A DNA stretch of 8,594 nucleotides from Rhodospirillaceae bacterium (GCA_028817685.1 JAPPPC010000317.1:1-8594); one strand, 5' to 3'; shown: positions 1-5,737, numbered from the stretch's first letter. Program-made: numbers and translations. Notes: a model not told the origin generated them from the letters alone.

Positions 1-12
1 AAATCCTCCCTT
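1..12 (-). promoter_or_regulatory. Possible ribosome binding site of a gene beyond the left edge
   Basis: Read on the minus strand the edge sequence is AAGGGAGGATTT, a strong Shine-Dalgarno-like stretch 37 bp downstream of the stop codon of the 49-813 gene. It suggests that another minus-strand gene starts just outside the window. The start codon is not visible, so this is an inference from the motif alone. Confidence 0.35.
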
Positions 13-18
13 ATGAAA

Positions 19-32
19 ACACCTCAGGGTGT
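19..32 (-). terminator. Weak hairpin with short T run after the peptidoglycan-binding gene
   Basis: On the minus strand ACACC-CTGA-GGTGT forms a 5-bp stem with a 4-base loop, and TTTC follows it. It lies 16 bp beyond the stop codon of the 49-813 gene, where a terminator would be expected. The stem and T tract are both short, so termination would be weak. A translational-coupling hairpin before the next gene is an alternative. Confidence 0.3.
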
Positions 33-48
33 CCCAGGGGCGCTGATG

Positions 49-813
49 TCAGACAGAAAGGAACCTATCCAACATCTCAGCTGGGAAAAGGGCGCCAATC
101 TCTCGTGCATAGGAGGCCATGCTGCGAAACTTCGTTTCGATCTCATCGACGTCGCGATTGTCCTTTTTTTCGGCACCTAGTCGGTCAAGGTCTAGACCGA
201 AATCACGCAATACATCGTTTGGCGTTTCGTTGAAGGTTACCGCCTTCAGATTGCCAGGACGCCGATTTGGAATTGACTCCTCCGCGCTTATGGCACGGGA
301 CAACATACGCTCCGTTTCGCCTCCAGGTGCGATCTGGCCGTCGCGCTTAAGGTTGAAAGACCGTTGAAACGATTCGATCGCGCCGGTGAACGTCGCGGGT
401 GCCATCTCCTTGTCCGCGTCGCTTTCAGCAATGACGCCCGCGCGCGACAAAGCACGCTTTGTTGCGCGGATATCGTTTGGTCGGTTTCTCGAGGCAGCGC
501 CGACACTGGCACTGACTCGAAAAGAGGCCGTATCGTTACCCGCCGACCCGGACTCCCGCTCTGCCAGCGCAGCCCTTATCAGGCGTTCGCTCGGACCGCC
601 CGGTGCCATTGCGCCGGCTTCGACGAGACCGTTCTTTCGTTGGAACGCCCTGAGCCCTTCGATCATCTCGGTATTGGCGATCGGCGATACCGAGTTGCTT
701 CGTTGCGCCAGGAAACCGAGACGACTGAGTGCCCGTTTGGTCCGAAGCGTGTCCTCTCGGCGAATTCTTGTTTGGGCCCCGACAGGACCGGACAATCGAA
801 ATTGAGTGCGCAT
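49..813 (-). CDS. Protein with two tandem peptidoglycan-binding-like repeats, possibly SOS-regulated
   Basis: This 254-residue protein of unknown function has two homologous blocks, residues 5-84 and 98-178. Each follows the pattern FR(L/V)S..VGA..R.R..D....KRALSR.G, then a FQR helix, then a (M/I)APGG..ER stretch. This resembles the peptidoglycan-binding (PG_binding_1) fold, whose members often begin with an SVG...N.P.DV..VQ..L motif. Residues 180-254 form a charged tail with no recognised domain. No catalytic domain, signal peptide or membrane segment is visible, so binding to murein in the periplasm would need an unusual export route; a cytoplasmic or phage-like role is possible. I chose ATG 813 because GGAGGG lies 12 nt upstream and the first repeat starts immediately after it; an in-frame extension to 864 is possible. 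A LexA-type box lies 82 nt upstream. The repeat structure is clear, the family assignment is moderate and the function is unknown. Confidence 0.72.
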   Translation of the reverse strand: MRTQFRLSGPVGAQTRIRREDTLRTKRALSRLGFLAQRSNSVSPIANTEMIEGLRAFQRKNGLVEAGAMAPGGPSERLIRAALAERESGSAGNDTASFRVSASVGAASRNRPNDIRATKRALSRAGVIAESDADKEMAPATFTGAIESFQRSFNLKRDGQIAPGGETERMLSRAISAEESIPNRRPGNLKAVTFNETPNDVLRDFGLDLDRLGAEKKDNRDVDEIETKFRSMASYAREIGALFPAEMLDRFLSV

Positions 814-883
814 GATCGACAAACACCCTCCTGCCCCAAACCTCACGGCTCGCGCATGTCGCACGCGTCGGCGTTTGGTTTAT

Positions 884-912
884 GTATGAAAATTAGAACA
901 AAACACGAACAA
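884..912 (-). promoter_or_regulatory. Possible promoter of the peptidoglycan-binding gene
   Basis: On the minus strand a -35-like TTGTTC (912-907) is followed after 17 nt by a weak -10-like TCATAC (889-884) in AT-rich DNA. The LexA-type box overlaps the -35 element and spacer, which is the usual arrangement for repression. The hexamers are imperfect, so the exact start is uncertain. Confidence 0.35.
896..910 (-). promoter_or_regulatory. Putative LexA (SOS) box
   Basis: The minus strand reads GTTCGTGTTTTGTTC, an exact match to GTTC-N7-GTTC. On the plus strand it is GAAC-N7-GAAC. This direct-repeat form is the established LexA operator of Alphaproteobacteria, unlike the CTGT-N8-ACAG palindrome of Gammaproteobacteria. 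It lies in AT-rich DNA 82 nt upstream of the 49-813 gene and overlaps its candidate promoter. The match has only eight fixed bases, so a chance occurrence is possible, but its placement supports it. Confidence 0.6.
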
Positions 913-929
913 ATGTCCAGGAATAATAC

Positions 930-958
930 ATTCCCGTGTGCCGGGAATCGCGTTCCCG
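930..958. repeat. Alternating inverted repeats TTCCCG / CGGGAA / TTCCCG
   Basis: ATTCCCG (930-936) pairs perfectly with CGGGAAT (942-948) across a 5-base loop. The same CGGGAA (942-947) can instead pair with TTCCCG (953-958) across 5 bases. The two hairpins share the middle arm and so exclude each other. The element lies directly upstream of the LexA-type box and could be a second operator or, if transcribed, an RNA switch-like structure. Its function is unknown. Confidence 0.55.
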
Positions 959-1040
959 AGCGAAAGCAGCCTATGCGTCCGCCCCCGCGCAGCGAATGCT
1001 CACATCTGCGACTTCATTCGCTTCGACACACCGCCAACGA

Positions 1041-1076
1041 AAACGCCCGCCGCGGCGGTGCCGGGCGGGCGCATTT
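1041..1076 (-). terminator. Rho-independent terminator of the GGT-like operon
   Basis: A perfect 8-bp GC stem, CGCCCGCC (1044-1051) paired with GGCGGGCG (1064-1071), encloses a 12-base loop. On the minus strand the stem is followed directly by TTTTCG, the usual terminator pattern. It lies about 60 bp after the stop codon of the 1139-1681 gene. On the plus strand the T tract is poorer (CATTTC), so termination is mainly for minus-strand transcripts. Confidence 0.7.
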
Positions 1077-1106
1077 CTGACTGGTAGGCACTTTGTAGCT
1101 TTTGCC

Positions 1107-1140
1107 AGTCGATTAAACAACAACACCGATCGACTTTTTT
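1107..1140 (+). terminator. Plus-strand terminator-like hairpin with T run and no clear gene upstream
   Basis: AGTCGAT (1107-1113) pairs perfectly with ATCGACT (1129-1135) across a 15-base loop, and the stem runs into six T residues (1135-1140). This fits a plus-strand intrinsic terminator. No plus-strand gene precedes it in the window, so it may end antisense transcription or an unannotated small RNA. The AT-rich stem and long loop make it only moderately strong. Confidence 0.45.
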
Positions 1141-1681
1141 ACTCCACCAGGATCAGGTAGGCGGACCAGACCCATTGCGCGTCGTCGCGCTTGGCCAGGG
1201 CGGGGTAATCATCGCGTGGGAAGACGACCCAGGCGGGCCCACTGCCCCCGATCGCCAGCGGCTGTCCGTCCTTCTTCAGCGCGAGCATTACCGGGTAGTC
1301 GCGCATATCCTGCGGGGCGATCTCGGCGGCGTATCCATCCAGCGCGAAGACCTTGGCCGTCGTGCCGGTGGCGCCGGCGGCGGCCAGCACGTCGCGCAGC
1401 AGCGGGCCCTCGAAGCGGTAGCGTTTCGGCCAGCCGGGGTACTGCACGGACAGGGTCTTGGTGCCGAGCGTCTCCAGCATCGTGCGGTCGAAGGCGAAGG
1501 CCCGTTCGAACGCGACATCGTGCGCCTTGGCGAGCGCATCCTCGAAGGGGTCGAAGGGGCCGCGGTTGGTGTTTGAGACGGCGCCGGCAACGGTGATCAG
1601 GACGGGGCCCTGCGGTGCCGCGGCGGCGGGGACTGCGACGATCGCGGCGAGGAGGCAGAGAATTGCTGTCAGCGTGCGCAT
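1139..1681 (-). CDS. Small secreted sulfite-oxidase-fold (Oxidored_molyb-like) protein
   Basis: This 180-residue protein has an N-terminal Sec-type signal peptide: a charged MRT start, a hydrophobic stretch, and a likely cleavage site in the alanine run near residues 19-22. The mature part resembles a minimal molybdopterin-dependent oxidoreductase domain of the sulfite oxidase fold: FEGPLLRDVLAAAG at 90-103, DGYAAEI at 115-121, a PVMLALKKDGQPL segment at 130-142 and GPAWVVFPRD at 148-157. The only cysteine lies in the signal peptide, so the mature protein lacks the Mo-coordinating cysteine of true sulfite oxidases. It is probably a short periplasmic family member with a non-standard or non-catalytic role. 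It starts 15 bp after the SnoaL-like gene and is the last gene of its operon before the terminator at 1041-1076. The ribosome site is weak (GGGAA), which suggests translational coupling. Confidence 0.72.
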   Translation of the reverse strand: MRTLTAILCLLAAIVAVPAAAAPQGPVLITVAGAVSNTNRGPFDPFEDALAKAHDVAFERAFAFDRTMLETLGTKTLSVQYPGWPKRYRFEGPLLRDVLAAAGATGTTAKVFALDGYAAEIAPQDMRDYPVMLALKKDGQPLAIGGSGPAWVVFPRDDYPALAKRDDAQWVWSAYLILVE

Positions 1682-1696
1682 AGCGGGTTCCCGATA

Positions 1697-2119
1697 TCAG
1701 AAAGTGGACGCGGCGTCGCGGCCGAGCTGCTGCTTGACGCTGTCGATGTCGCCCAGCACCCAGAGTTCGGCAATCCGGCCGTCGGCGATGCGGAAGAAGG
1801 CGGCGCCGGCCCAGCACACCATCTCGCCGCTCGGCGCGACGCCGAAGAAGTCGCCCTGGTGGCGGCCCTGGAAGGTCATCCGGGCGGCGACCCGGTCACC
1901 GGCGGCGACCAGATCATCGATGATGCAGGTGTAGTCGCCCAGCGCCGTGTGGATCGAGCGCATATAGTCGATGAAGCCGTCTTGCCCGCGCCGCTCCGGC
2001 CCGAGCGAGCCGCGGAAGCCGAAATCCTCGGCGAGGATTGCGCGGGCGACGGCCTCGTCCGCCCGGTTCCAGACTTCCGCGTAGAAGCGCTCGACGAGCC
2101 GCTGCGGCGTGTCCGCCAT
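1697..2119 (-). CDS. SnoaL-like / ester cyclase-family protein (NTF2-like fold)
   Basis: This 140-residue protein matches the usual size of SnoaL-like polyketide cyclase relatives. It shows an N-terminal helix (residues 6-20, LVERFYAEVWN), then AEDFGFRG near 30-37. The hallmark segment HQGDFFGVAPSGEMV (87-101) is followed by a strand ending in FFRIADGRIAELWVLGDID (108-126) and a terminal QQLG. The family includes cyclases, hydratases, isomerases and small-molecule binders, so the reaction cannot be named. I chose ATG 2119 because AAGGGAGGG lies just upstream with 9-nt spacing; a longer in-frame start at 2191 would overlap the GGT-like gene by 56 bp and has no clear ribosome site. The ribosome site overlaps the stop codon of the GGT-like gene (16-bp gap), implying coupled translation in one operon. 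Confidence 0.85.
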   Translation of the reverse strand: MADTPQRLVERFYAEVWNRADEAVARAILAEDFGFRGSLGPERRGQDGFIDYMRSIHTALGDYTCIIDDLVAAGDRVAARMTFQGRHQGDFFGVAPSGEMVCWAGAAFFRIADGRIAELWVLGDIDSVKQQLGRDAASTF

Positions 2120-2135
2120 CGCGCGCCGCCCTCCC

Positions 2136-3746
2136 TTAGACCTGCGCCGCCATGCCGTCGCCGGCGGGATCGGCGCCGCCGTCGAGGACACCGTCGCGCA
2201 TCCGGATCGCGTGGACCAGCGGGGTGGCGTAACTGACCGCGTAGCGCATGGTCGGATAGCCGCGCGCCTGCAGGTCCCGCTCGGTCGACCGCAGGATGCG
2301 GTTGGTCAGCTCGATCGTGTCCGACAGGGCGCAGAAGCGCGGCGCCGAGACGGCTTCCTGCGCGCTCATGCCGAAATCGACCACGTTGAGGATGGTCTGC
2401 AGCACGCCCATCGTGATCGTCGTGCCGCCCGGCGCGCCCAGCGCCAGATAGGGCTTGCCGTTGCGCATCAGCATCGTCGGGCATAGCGCGGTGAAGCGGG
2501 CCTTGCCCGGCGCCAGGGACCCCGGCTGCCCCGGCCGCGGATCAAACACCATCGCACAATTGTTGAACATGAAGCCGAGACCCTCCGTCACCACGCCGGA
2601 ACTCGACCCCAGAGAGTGGGTCATATTGACGACGTTGCCTTGATCGTCGGCGACGCAGATATGCGTCGTGTCCTTGCTTTCCGGCGCCCCGGCATTGACG
2701 CGCGGCACCGGCGTTTTCTCGCCGCTGCGGATACGCGCCGCCATGGTCGCCGCATAATCTTTCGACATCAGCTCATCCATCGGGATGTCGACGAAGCGCG
2801 GATCGCCCATACGCGTATCCTTGTCGACGGTGGCGATTTTCATCGCTTCCGCCACCGTGGCCACATAATCCGCCGTGTTGAACCCCATCGCCGCGAGGTC
2901 GAAATTCTCGAGGATGTTGAGCATCTCGAGAACCATCAGCCCGCCCCCGGGCGGCGGGTTGGTCACGACATCGAAACCGCGATAGGTGCCGCGCAGCGGT
3001 TCGTTGGTCTCCGTCTCGCACTGCGCCAAATCGTCCAGCGTGATGTGCCCGCCATTGGCCCGCATGTCCGCGTCGATCGCCGCGGCAATCTCACCGGAGT
3101 AGAAATCCTCCGCCCCCACCTCGGCGATCCGGCGATAGGTTCGTCCCATATCCGGATTTTTCAGCGTTTCGCCGACATTGTAGAGACTGCCGTCCGCCTT
3201 GCGGTAGATCTTGGCGGACGCCGGGTACTCGCTGGTGACCCGTATCCGCTCGATACGGCCATTCTGCGCCGGCTGCAGCCAAAAGCCGTGGACCTTGGGA
3301 CGAACCGTGAAGCCCTCCTCGCAATAGGCGATCGCCGGCTGTATCAGTTCGGCAAGCGGTCGTGTCCCAAAGCGCTCGAGGCCCTCCGCAAACGCCTTAA
3401 GGGTCATGGGAGTGGTCATCGAGGTGTAGCCGATCTCGTTGACCTGGCCCTCAAGGACGAAACCGAACCCGTCATCGCATTCGCGGACGATCAGATGTTC
3501 CCACTGGTCCGGCTGTACCGACAACGGCGCGCGTCCGTGAAAATCGATATAGGTGTGTTCGCCGGTTTCCGCGTCATAGACCTGCATCGATCCGAACCCC
3601 GCGATCCCGCACATCTGCGGGTCGACAACCGTTTGCACGAATGCCGCCGCAATCGCGGCGTCCATGACATTGCCACCGTCGCGTAGTACATCGAGCCCCG
3701 CATCAACCGTTTCCGGCTGCGGCGCACACACCATCCCATGCGTCAT
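2136..3746 (-). CDS. Gamma-glutamyltransferase-family Ntn hydrolase with altered substrate pocket
   Basis: This 536-residue protein spans the whole GGT family fold. It begins with GMVCAPQPETVDAGLDVLRDGGN (4-26) and has GGNVMDAAIA at 24-33. The autoprocessing site is KDTTHICV, where Thr360 would become the N-terminal nucleophile of the small subunit. The oxyanion motif GAPGGTT is at 437-443, followed by the family's C-terminal APRF. GGT enzymes transfer or hydrolyse gamma-glutamyl groups, and relatives act as acylases. By-eye alignment to the E. coli enzyme places His70, Gly380, Val400 and Ala420 at positions of Arg114, Asn411, Asp433 and Ser463, which normally hold the glutamyl group, so another amide substrate is likely. 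No signal peptide is visible, whereas many GGTs are periplasmic. AAAAGGA precedes ATG 3746. The SnoaL-like gene follows after 16 bp. I withhold the symbol ggt because of the pocket changes. Confidence 0.9.
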   Translation of the reverse strand: MTHGMVCAPQPETVDAGLDVLRDGGNVMDAAIAAAFVQTVVDPQMCGIAGFGSMQVYDAETGEHTYIDFHGRAPLSVQPDQWEHLIVRECDDGFGFVLEGQVNEIGYTSMTTPMTLKAFAEGLERFGTRPLAELIQPAIAYCEEGFTVRPKVHGFWLQPAQNGRIERIRVTSEYPASAKIYRKADGSLYNVGETLKNPDMGRTYRRIAEVGAEDFYSGEIAAAIDADMRANGGHITLDDLAQCETETNEPLRGTYRGFDVVTNPPPGGGLMVLEMLNILENFDLAAMGFNTADYVATVAEAMKIATVDKDTRMGDPRFVDIPMDELMSKDYAATMAARIRSGEKTPVPRVNAGAPESKDTTHICVADDQGNVVNMTHSLGSSSGVVTEGLGFMFNNCAMVFDPRPGQPGSLAPGKARFTALCPTMLMRNGKPYLALGAPGGTTITMGVLQTILNVVDFGMSAQEAVSAPRFCALSDTIELTNRILRSTERDLQARGYPTMRYAVSYATPLVHAIRMRDGVLDGGADPAGDGMAAQV

Positions 3747-3761
3747 GTCGCGTCCTTTTCC

Positions 3762-3775
3762 CCGCTATGAAGCGG
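3762..3775. repeat. Small perfect inverted repeat in the GGT-like leader
   Basis: CCGCT-ATGA-AGCGG is a perfect 5-bp stem with a 4-base loop, 15 bp upstream of the GGT-like start codon. It could be an mRNA hairpin next to the ribosome site or a short operator half. It overlaps by four bases the left arm of the larger inverted repeat at 3772-3821. Confidence 0.4.
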
Positions 3776-3821
3776 CACAATAGCCGATGCCAGACTTAGA
3801 GCGGGACAACTTTTGTGCCGC
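3772..3821. promoter_or_regulatory. Three-copy GCGG(C/G)ACAA element, putative operator of the GGT-like gene
   Basis: GCGGCACAA (3772-3780) and TTGTGCCGC (3813-3821) are perfect 9-bp inverted copies 32 bp apart. A third copy with one change, GCGGGACAA (3801-3809), forms a tight near-palindrome with the 3813 copy across a 3-bp spacer. Repeated half-sites of this sort in the 88-bp gap upstream of the GGT-like gene suggest binding by a dimeric regulator. The element is not followed by a T run on the minus strand, so a terminator of the crotonase gene is less likely. Confidence 0.45.
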
Positions 3822-3834
3822 CTGACCGGTTCGT

Positions 3835-4749
3835 TCAATCGATCAGATTTCCGTCTTGATCGCGCTGCTCCGGCCCGTGTACGCGCGCGCGCCCGTCGCC
3901 AAAGCCTTGGTCGCGGTCCGCCAACGCGGCCTTCAATCCCTTGTCCTTCGCGACTTGACGAAAAGACCTCGTGCCGGGGGCAAGGTGGGCGCGTCCGTCA
4001 TTCTCCGCGGCCATCCTTTGCAAGGTTCTGGCGCCCATCAGCTCGAGCCCCATATTGACGATGCGCTTGTTTGCGGAAAGCAGATCGGCATCGATCATCG
4101 CCAAGCGGTCCGCCAGCGTTTCGACCTCGGCTTCCAAAAGCTCGGCCGGCACCGACTTCATCGCCAGACCAATCGATGCCGCCTCCTGACCGGTGACCGT
4201 ATCCCCCGTCAGAAGCAGGCGCTTCGCCCATTGCGGTCCACAGTGATAGACCCACATCTGGTTCGGTAGAGAGCCGAGATCACGTGCCGGCGGAAAGCCG
4301 ACGGTCGCATCGTCGGCCGCGATCACCATGTCGCAAAGCAGTGCGATGTCGGTCCCGCCGGCAAGGCAATAGCCGTGAACCTGGGCGATCGAGGGTTTGT
4401 GCATATCGAAAAGAACCATGCGCAAACGCTGGCTGTATTCCAGTCGCCAGATATCGTCATCGATCGTCGGCTCTGCATAAATCCCGCCGTCCCGATAGGT
4501 TCGTCCGGGACGTCCGCCACTCGGCGGATTGTTGAGGCCCGGCGTCAAATCATACCCGGCGGAGAAGCAGGAACCGGCACCACGCAAAATCACGCAGTGT
4601 ACGTCCTTGTCATTGTCCGCTTCCCAGAGGGCGGCGTTCAATTCTTCCAACAAAGGCACGGAAAGCGCATTCCGTTTCTCCGGCCTGTTCAAGGTAATCC
4701 GCGCACGACCGGCGTCGGCCTCGTAAATTATGTGCTGAAAATCGTCCAT
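3835..4749 (-). CDS. Crotonase-superfamily (enoyl-CoA hydratase-related) protein
   Basis: This 304-residue crotonase-fold protein should act on an acyl-CoA in the cytoplasm. It shows the N-terminal ITLNRPEKRNALS (18-30), the first oxyanion-hole segment CFSAGYDL (61-68), and the second in HGYCLAGGTDIALLCD (125-140). TGDTVTGQEAASIGL (181-195) is also typical. The Glu that acts in classical enoyl-CoA hydratase after the GGG/GGC motif is Asp134 here, and the second catalytic Glu falls in FPPARDLG, where no Glu is seen. A hydratase reaction is therefore unsure; isomerase, hydrolase or lyase chemistry is possible. The C-terminal 265-304 stretch is charged and includes RDQGFGDG. I chose ATG 4749 because GGAGAGGA lies 11 nt upstream; the open frame continues far upstream but overlaps the divergent SDR gene. 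It is the first gene of the minus-strand cluster. Confidence 0.88.
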   Translation of the reverse strand: MDDFQHIIYEADAGRARITLNRPEKRNALSVPLLEELNAALWEADNDKDVHCVILRGAGSCFSAGYDLTPGLNNPPSGGRPGRTYRDGGIYAEPTIDDDIWRLEYSQRLRMVLFDMHKPSIAQVHGYCLAGGTDIALLCDMVIAADDATVGFPPARDLGSLPNQMWVYHCGPQWAKRLLLTGDTVTGQEAASIGLAMKSVPAELLEAEVETLADRLAMIDADLLSANKRIVNMGLELMGARTLQRMAAENDGRAHLAPGTRSFRQVAKDKGLKAALADRDQGFGDGRARVHGPEQRDQDGNLID

Positions 4750-4851
4750 GTTTATAATCGTCCTCTCCGATGACGGTTCGCGTACCTCTAAACAAGCGGA
4801 GCAACGCGCTTCGCGTGCGGGCGAGCTTACGCGACAGCAAGGGAAAAGGGC
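4750..4851. promoter_or_regulatory. Divergent control region between crotonase and SDR genes
   Basis: These 102 bp separate the two divergent operons and must hold or border both promoters. A perfect inverted repeat, ACGCG-CTT-CGCGT (4804-4816), sits near the middle and is a candidate operator. On the minus strand I see no convincing -35/-10 pair for the crotonase gene. Ribosome sites for both genes lie at the two ends. Confidence 0.5.
4753..4758 (+). promoter_or_regulatory. Candidate -10 element of the plus-strand operon
   Basis: TATAAT on the plus strand is an exact sigma-70 -10 hexamer in otherwise GC-rich DNA, 93 bp before the first SDR start codon. The expected -35 position (about 4730-4735) reads ATGTGC, a poor match, so activation by a regulator would be needed. 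It would give a leader of roughly 85 nt containing the ACGCG palindrome. A chance match is possible. Confidence 0.3.
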
Positions 4852-5703
4852 ATGTCTAGTCTCCAGGGAAAAGTCGCGCTCATCACAGGCGCCGGCGGGC
4901 GCAAAGGAATTGGCCGCGCCACCGCACTCAAACTCGCAGCGCTCGGTGCCGACATCGCGATCACCGATGTCGCGCGGCCGCAGTCGGATTTGCCGCCGCA
5001 GGAGCGCGGTGACCAATGGCGCGGGATCGAAAGCGTCGCCGATGAGGTTCGCGCCACCGGACGGGAATGCCAAGCCTTTGTCTGTGACTTGTCCGTCAGC
5101 GCGGAAATCCGCGACCTCATCGACGCCGTCGTCGAACAGTTCGGTAAAATCGATATCCTGATCAACAATGCGCGCGCGATTATCGGCAAGGACCGCGTTC
5201 CAATCTGGAAGCTGGACGAGGCCGAATGGCAGCACTTTCTCGATATCAATCTCACAGCCGTTTATCTGGCAACAAAGTTTGCCGCGCCGCACATGATCGA
5301 ACGCGGCCAGGGCGGGCGTATTGTCAACACCGCGTCGGACGCCTCTAAGCGCGGCAAGGCCACCGGCGGCGCCTATTCCGCCACAAAGTTCGGACTGCTC
5401 GGCTTGACGCAATGCGCTGCCCTCGACCTGGCACCGCACAAAATCACGGTCAACGCCGTGTGCCCCGGCAGCGTCAATACGGACCGGATGAGCTATCAAG
5501 AACAGGCGGCGGCCGAACAGCAAGGGGTCGCGCTGGAGACCTACAGGGCTCAGCTCGTCGAGCAACTTGGACAGGCGAATCCGCTCGGCCGCATCGTCGA
5601 ATCCGAAGACGTGGCAAACCTGATCGCCTTCTTGTCATCCGACGAGTCAGCGATGATTACCGGGCAGGCGTATAACGTGAATGGCGGCACGCTGTTTCAT
5701 TGA
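4852..5703 (+). CDS. SDR-family NAD(P)-dependent oxidoreductase, first plus-strand gene
   Basis: This 283-residue short-chain dehydrogenase has the cofactor motif TGAGGRKGIG (12-21). Asp39 at the end of the second strand suggests NAD(H) preference. The fold motif is NNAR (105-108) in place of the usual NNAG. Catalytic residues fit Asn133 (DINL), Ser162 (NTASDAS), Tyr175 and Lys179 (YSATK). NAVCPGSVNTD (201-211) and a C-terminal GQAYNVNGG (271-279) are typical of classical SDRs. A short insertion at about 42-58 after strand 2 is longer than in most. It probably oxidises a hydroxyl group or reduces a ketone in the cluster's pathway; the substrate is unknown. AGGGAAAAGGG lies directly upstream of ATG 4852. 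The MlrC-like gene follows after 34 bp, consistent with one operon. Confidence 0.92.
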   Translation: MSSLQGKVALITGAGGRKGIGRATALKLAALGADIAITDVARPQSDLPPQERGDQWRGIESVADEVRATGRECQAFVCDLSVSAEIRDLIDAVVEQFGKIDILINNARAIIGKDRVPIWKLDEAEWQHFLDINLTAVYLATKFAAPHMIERGQGGRIVNTASDASKRGKATGGAYSATKFGLLGLTQCAALDLAPHKITVNAVCPGSVNTDRMSYQEQAAAEQQGVALETYRAQLVEQLGQANPLGRIVESEDVANLIAFLSSDESAMITGQAYNVNGGTLFH

Positions 5704-5737
5704 ACACTCAAAACGCACACTTCAGGGGAGACGGGCC

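Larger units (their letters stand above)
814..1138. other. Intergenic region between the peptidoglycan-binding gene and the GGT-like operon
   Basis: No convincing protein-coding gene is seen in these 325 bp. The part from about 870 to 935 is visibly AT-rich compared with its surroundings and is the natural promoter region of the minus-strand gene at 49-813. In order, the region holds that promoter with a LexA-type box, alternating TTCCCG/CGGGAA inverted repeats, a minus-strand terminator, a hairpin at 1079-1110 (GACTGG paired with CCAGTC) and a plus-strand terminator-like hairpin. Short open frames crossing it have no recognisable domain and no good ribosome site. Confidence 0.7.

Noticed and set aside
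364..1080. Plus-strand open frame of 238 codons opposite the peptidoglycan-binding gene
   Set aside because: It is antisense to a gene with clear repeat structure, has low-complexity Arg/Ser-rich content and no domain or ribosome site. It looks like a GC-rich shadow frame.
2616..3686. Plus-strand open frame of 356 codons opposite the GGT-like gene
   Set aside because: It is rich in Arg, His and Asp, as expected for a complementary-strand shadow, and matches no family, while the minus strand encodes a full GGT-family protein.
3786..3800. Possible sigma-54 promoter (TGGCAT...TTGT) before the GGT-like gene
   Set aside because: The spacing is one base too long and the GC of the -12 element is missing.
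3801..3821. Near-palindrome considered as a terminator of the crotonase gene
   Set aside because: On the minus strand it is followed by TCTAAG, not a T run, and the stem has a central mismatch. An operator role fits better.
3835..5565. A long minus-strand open frame of 576 codons extending the crotonase upstream
   Set aside because: The part beyond 4749 lies opposite the SDR gene and has no recognisable domain. ATG 4749 has a good ribosome site and begins the crotonase domain directly.
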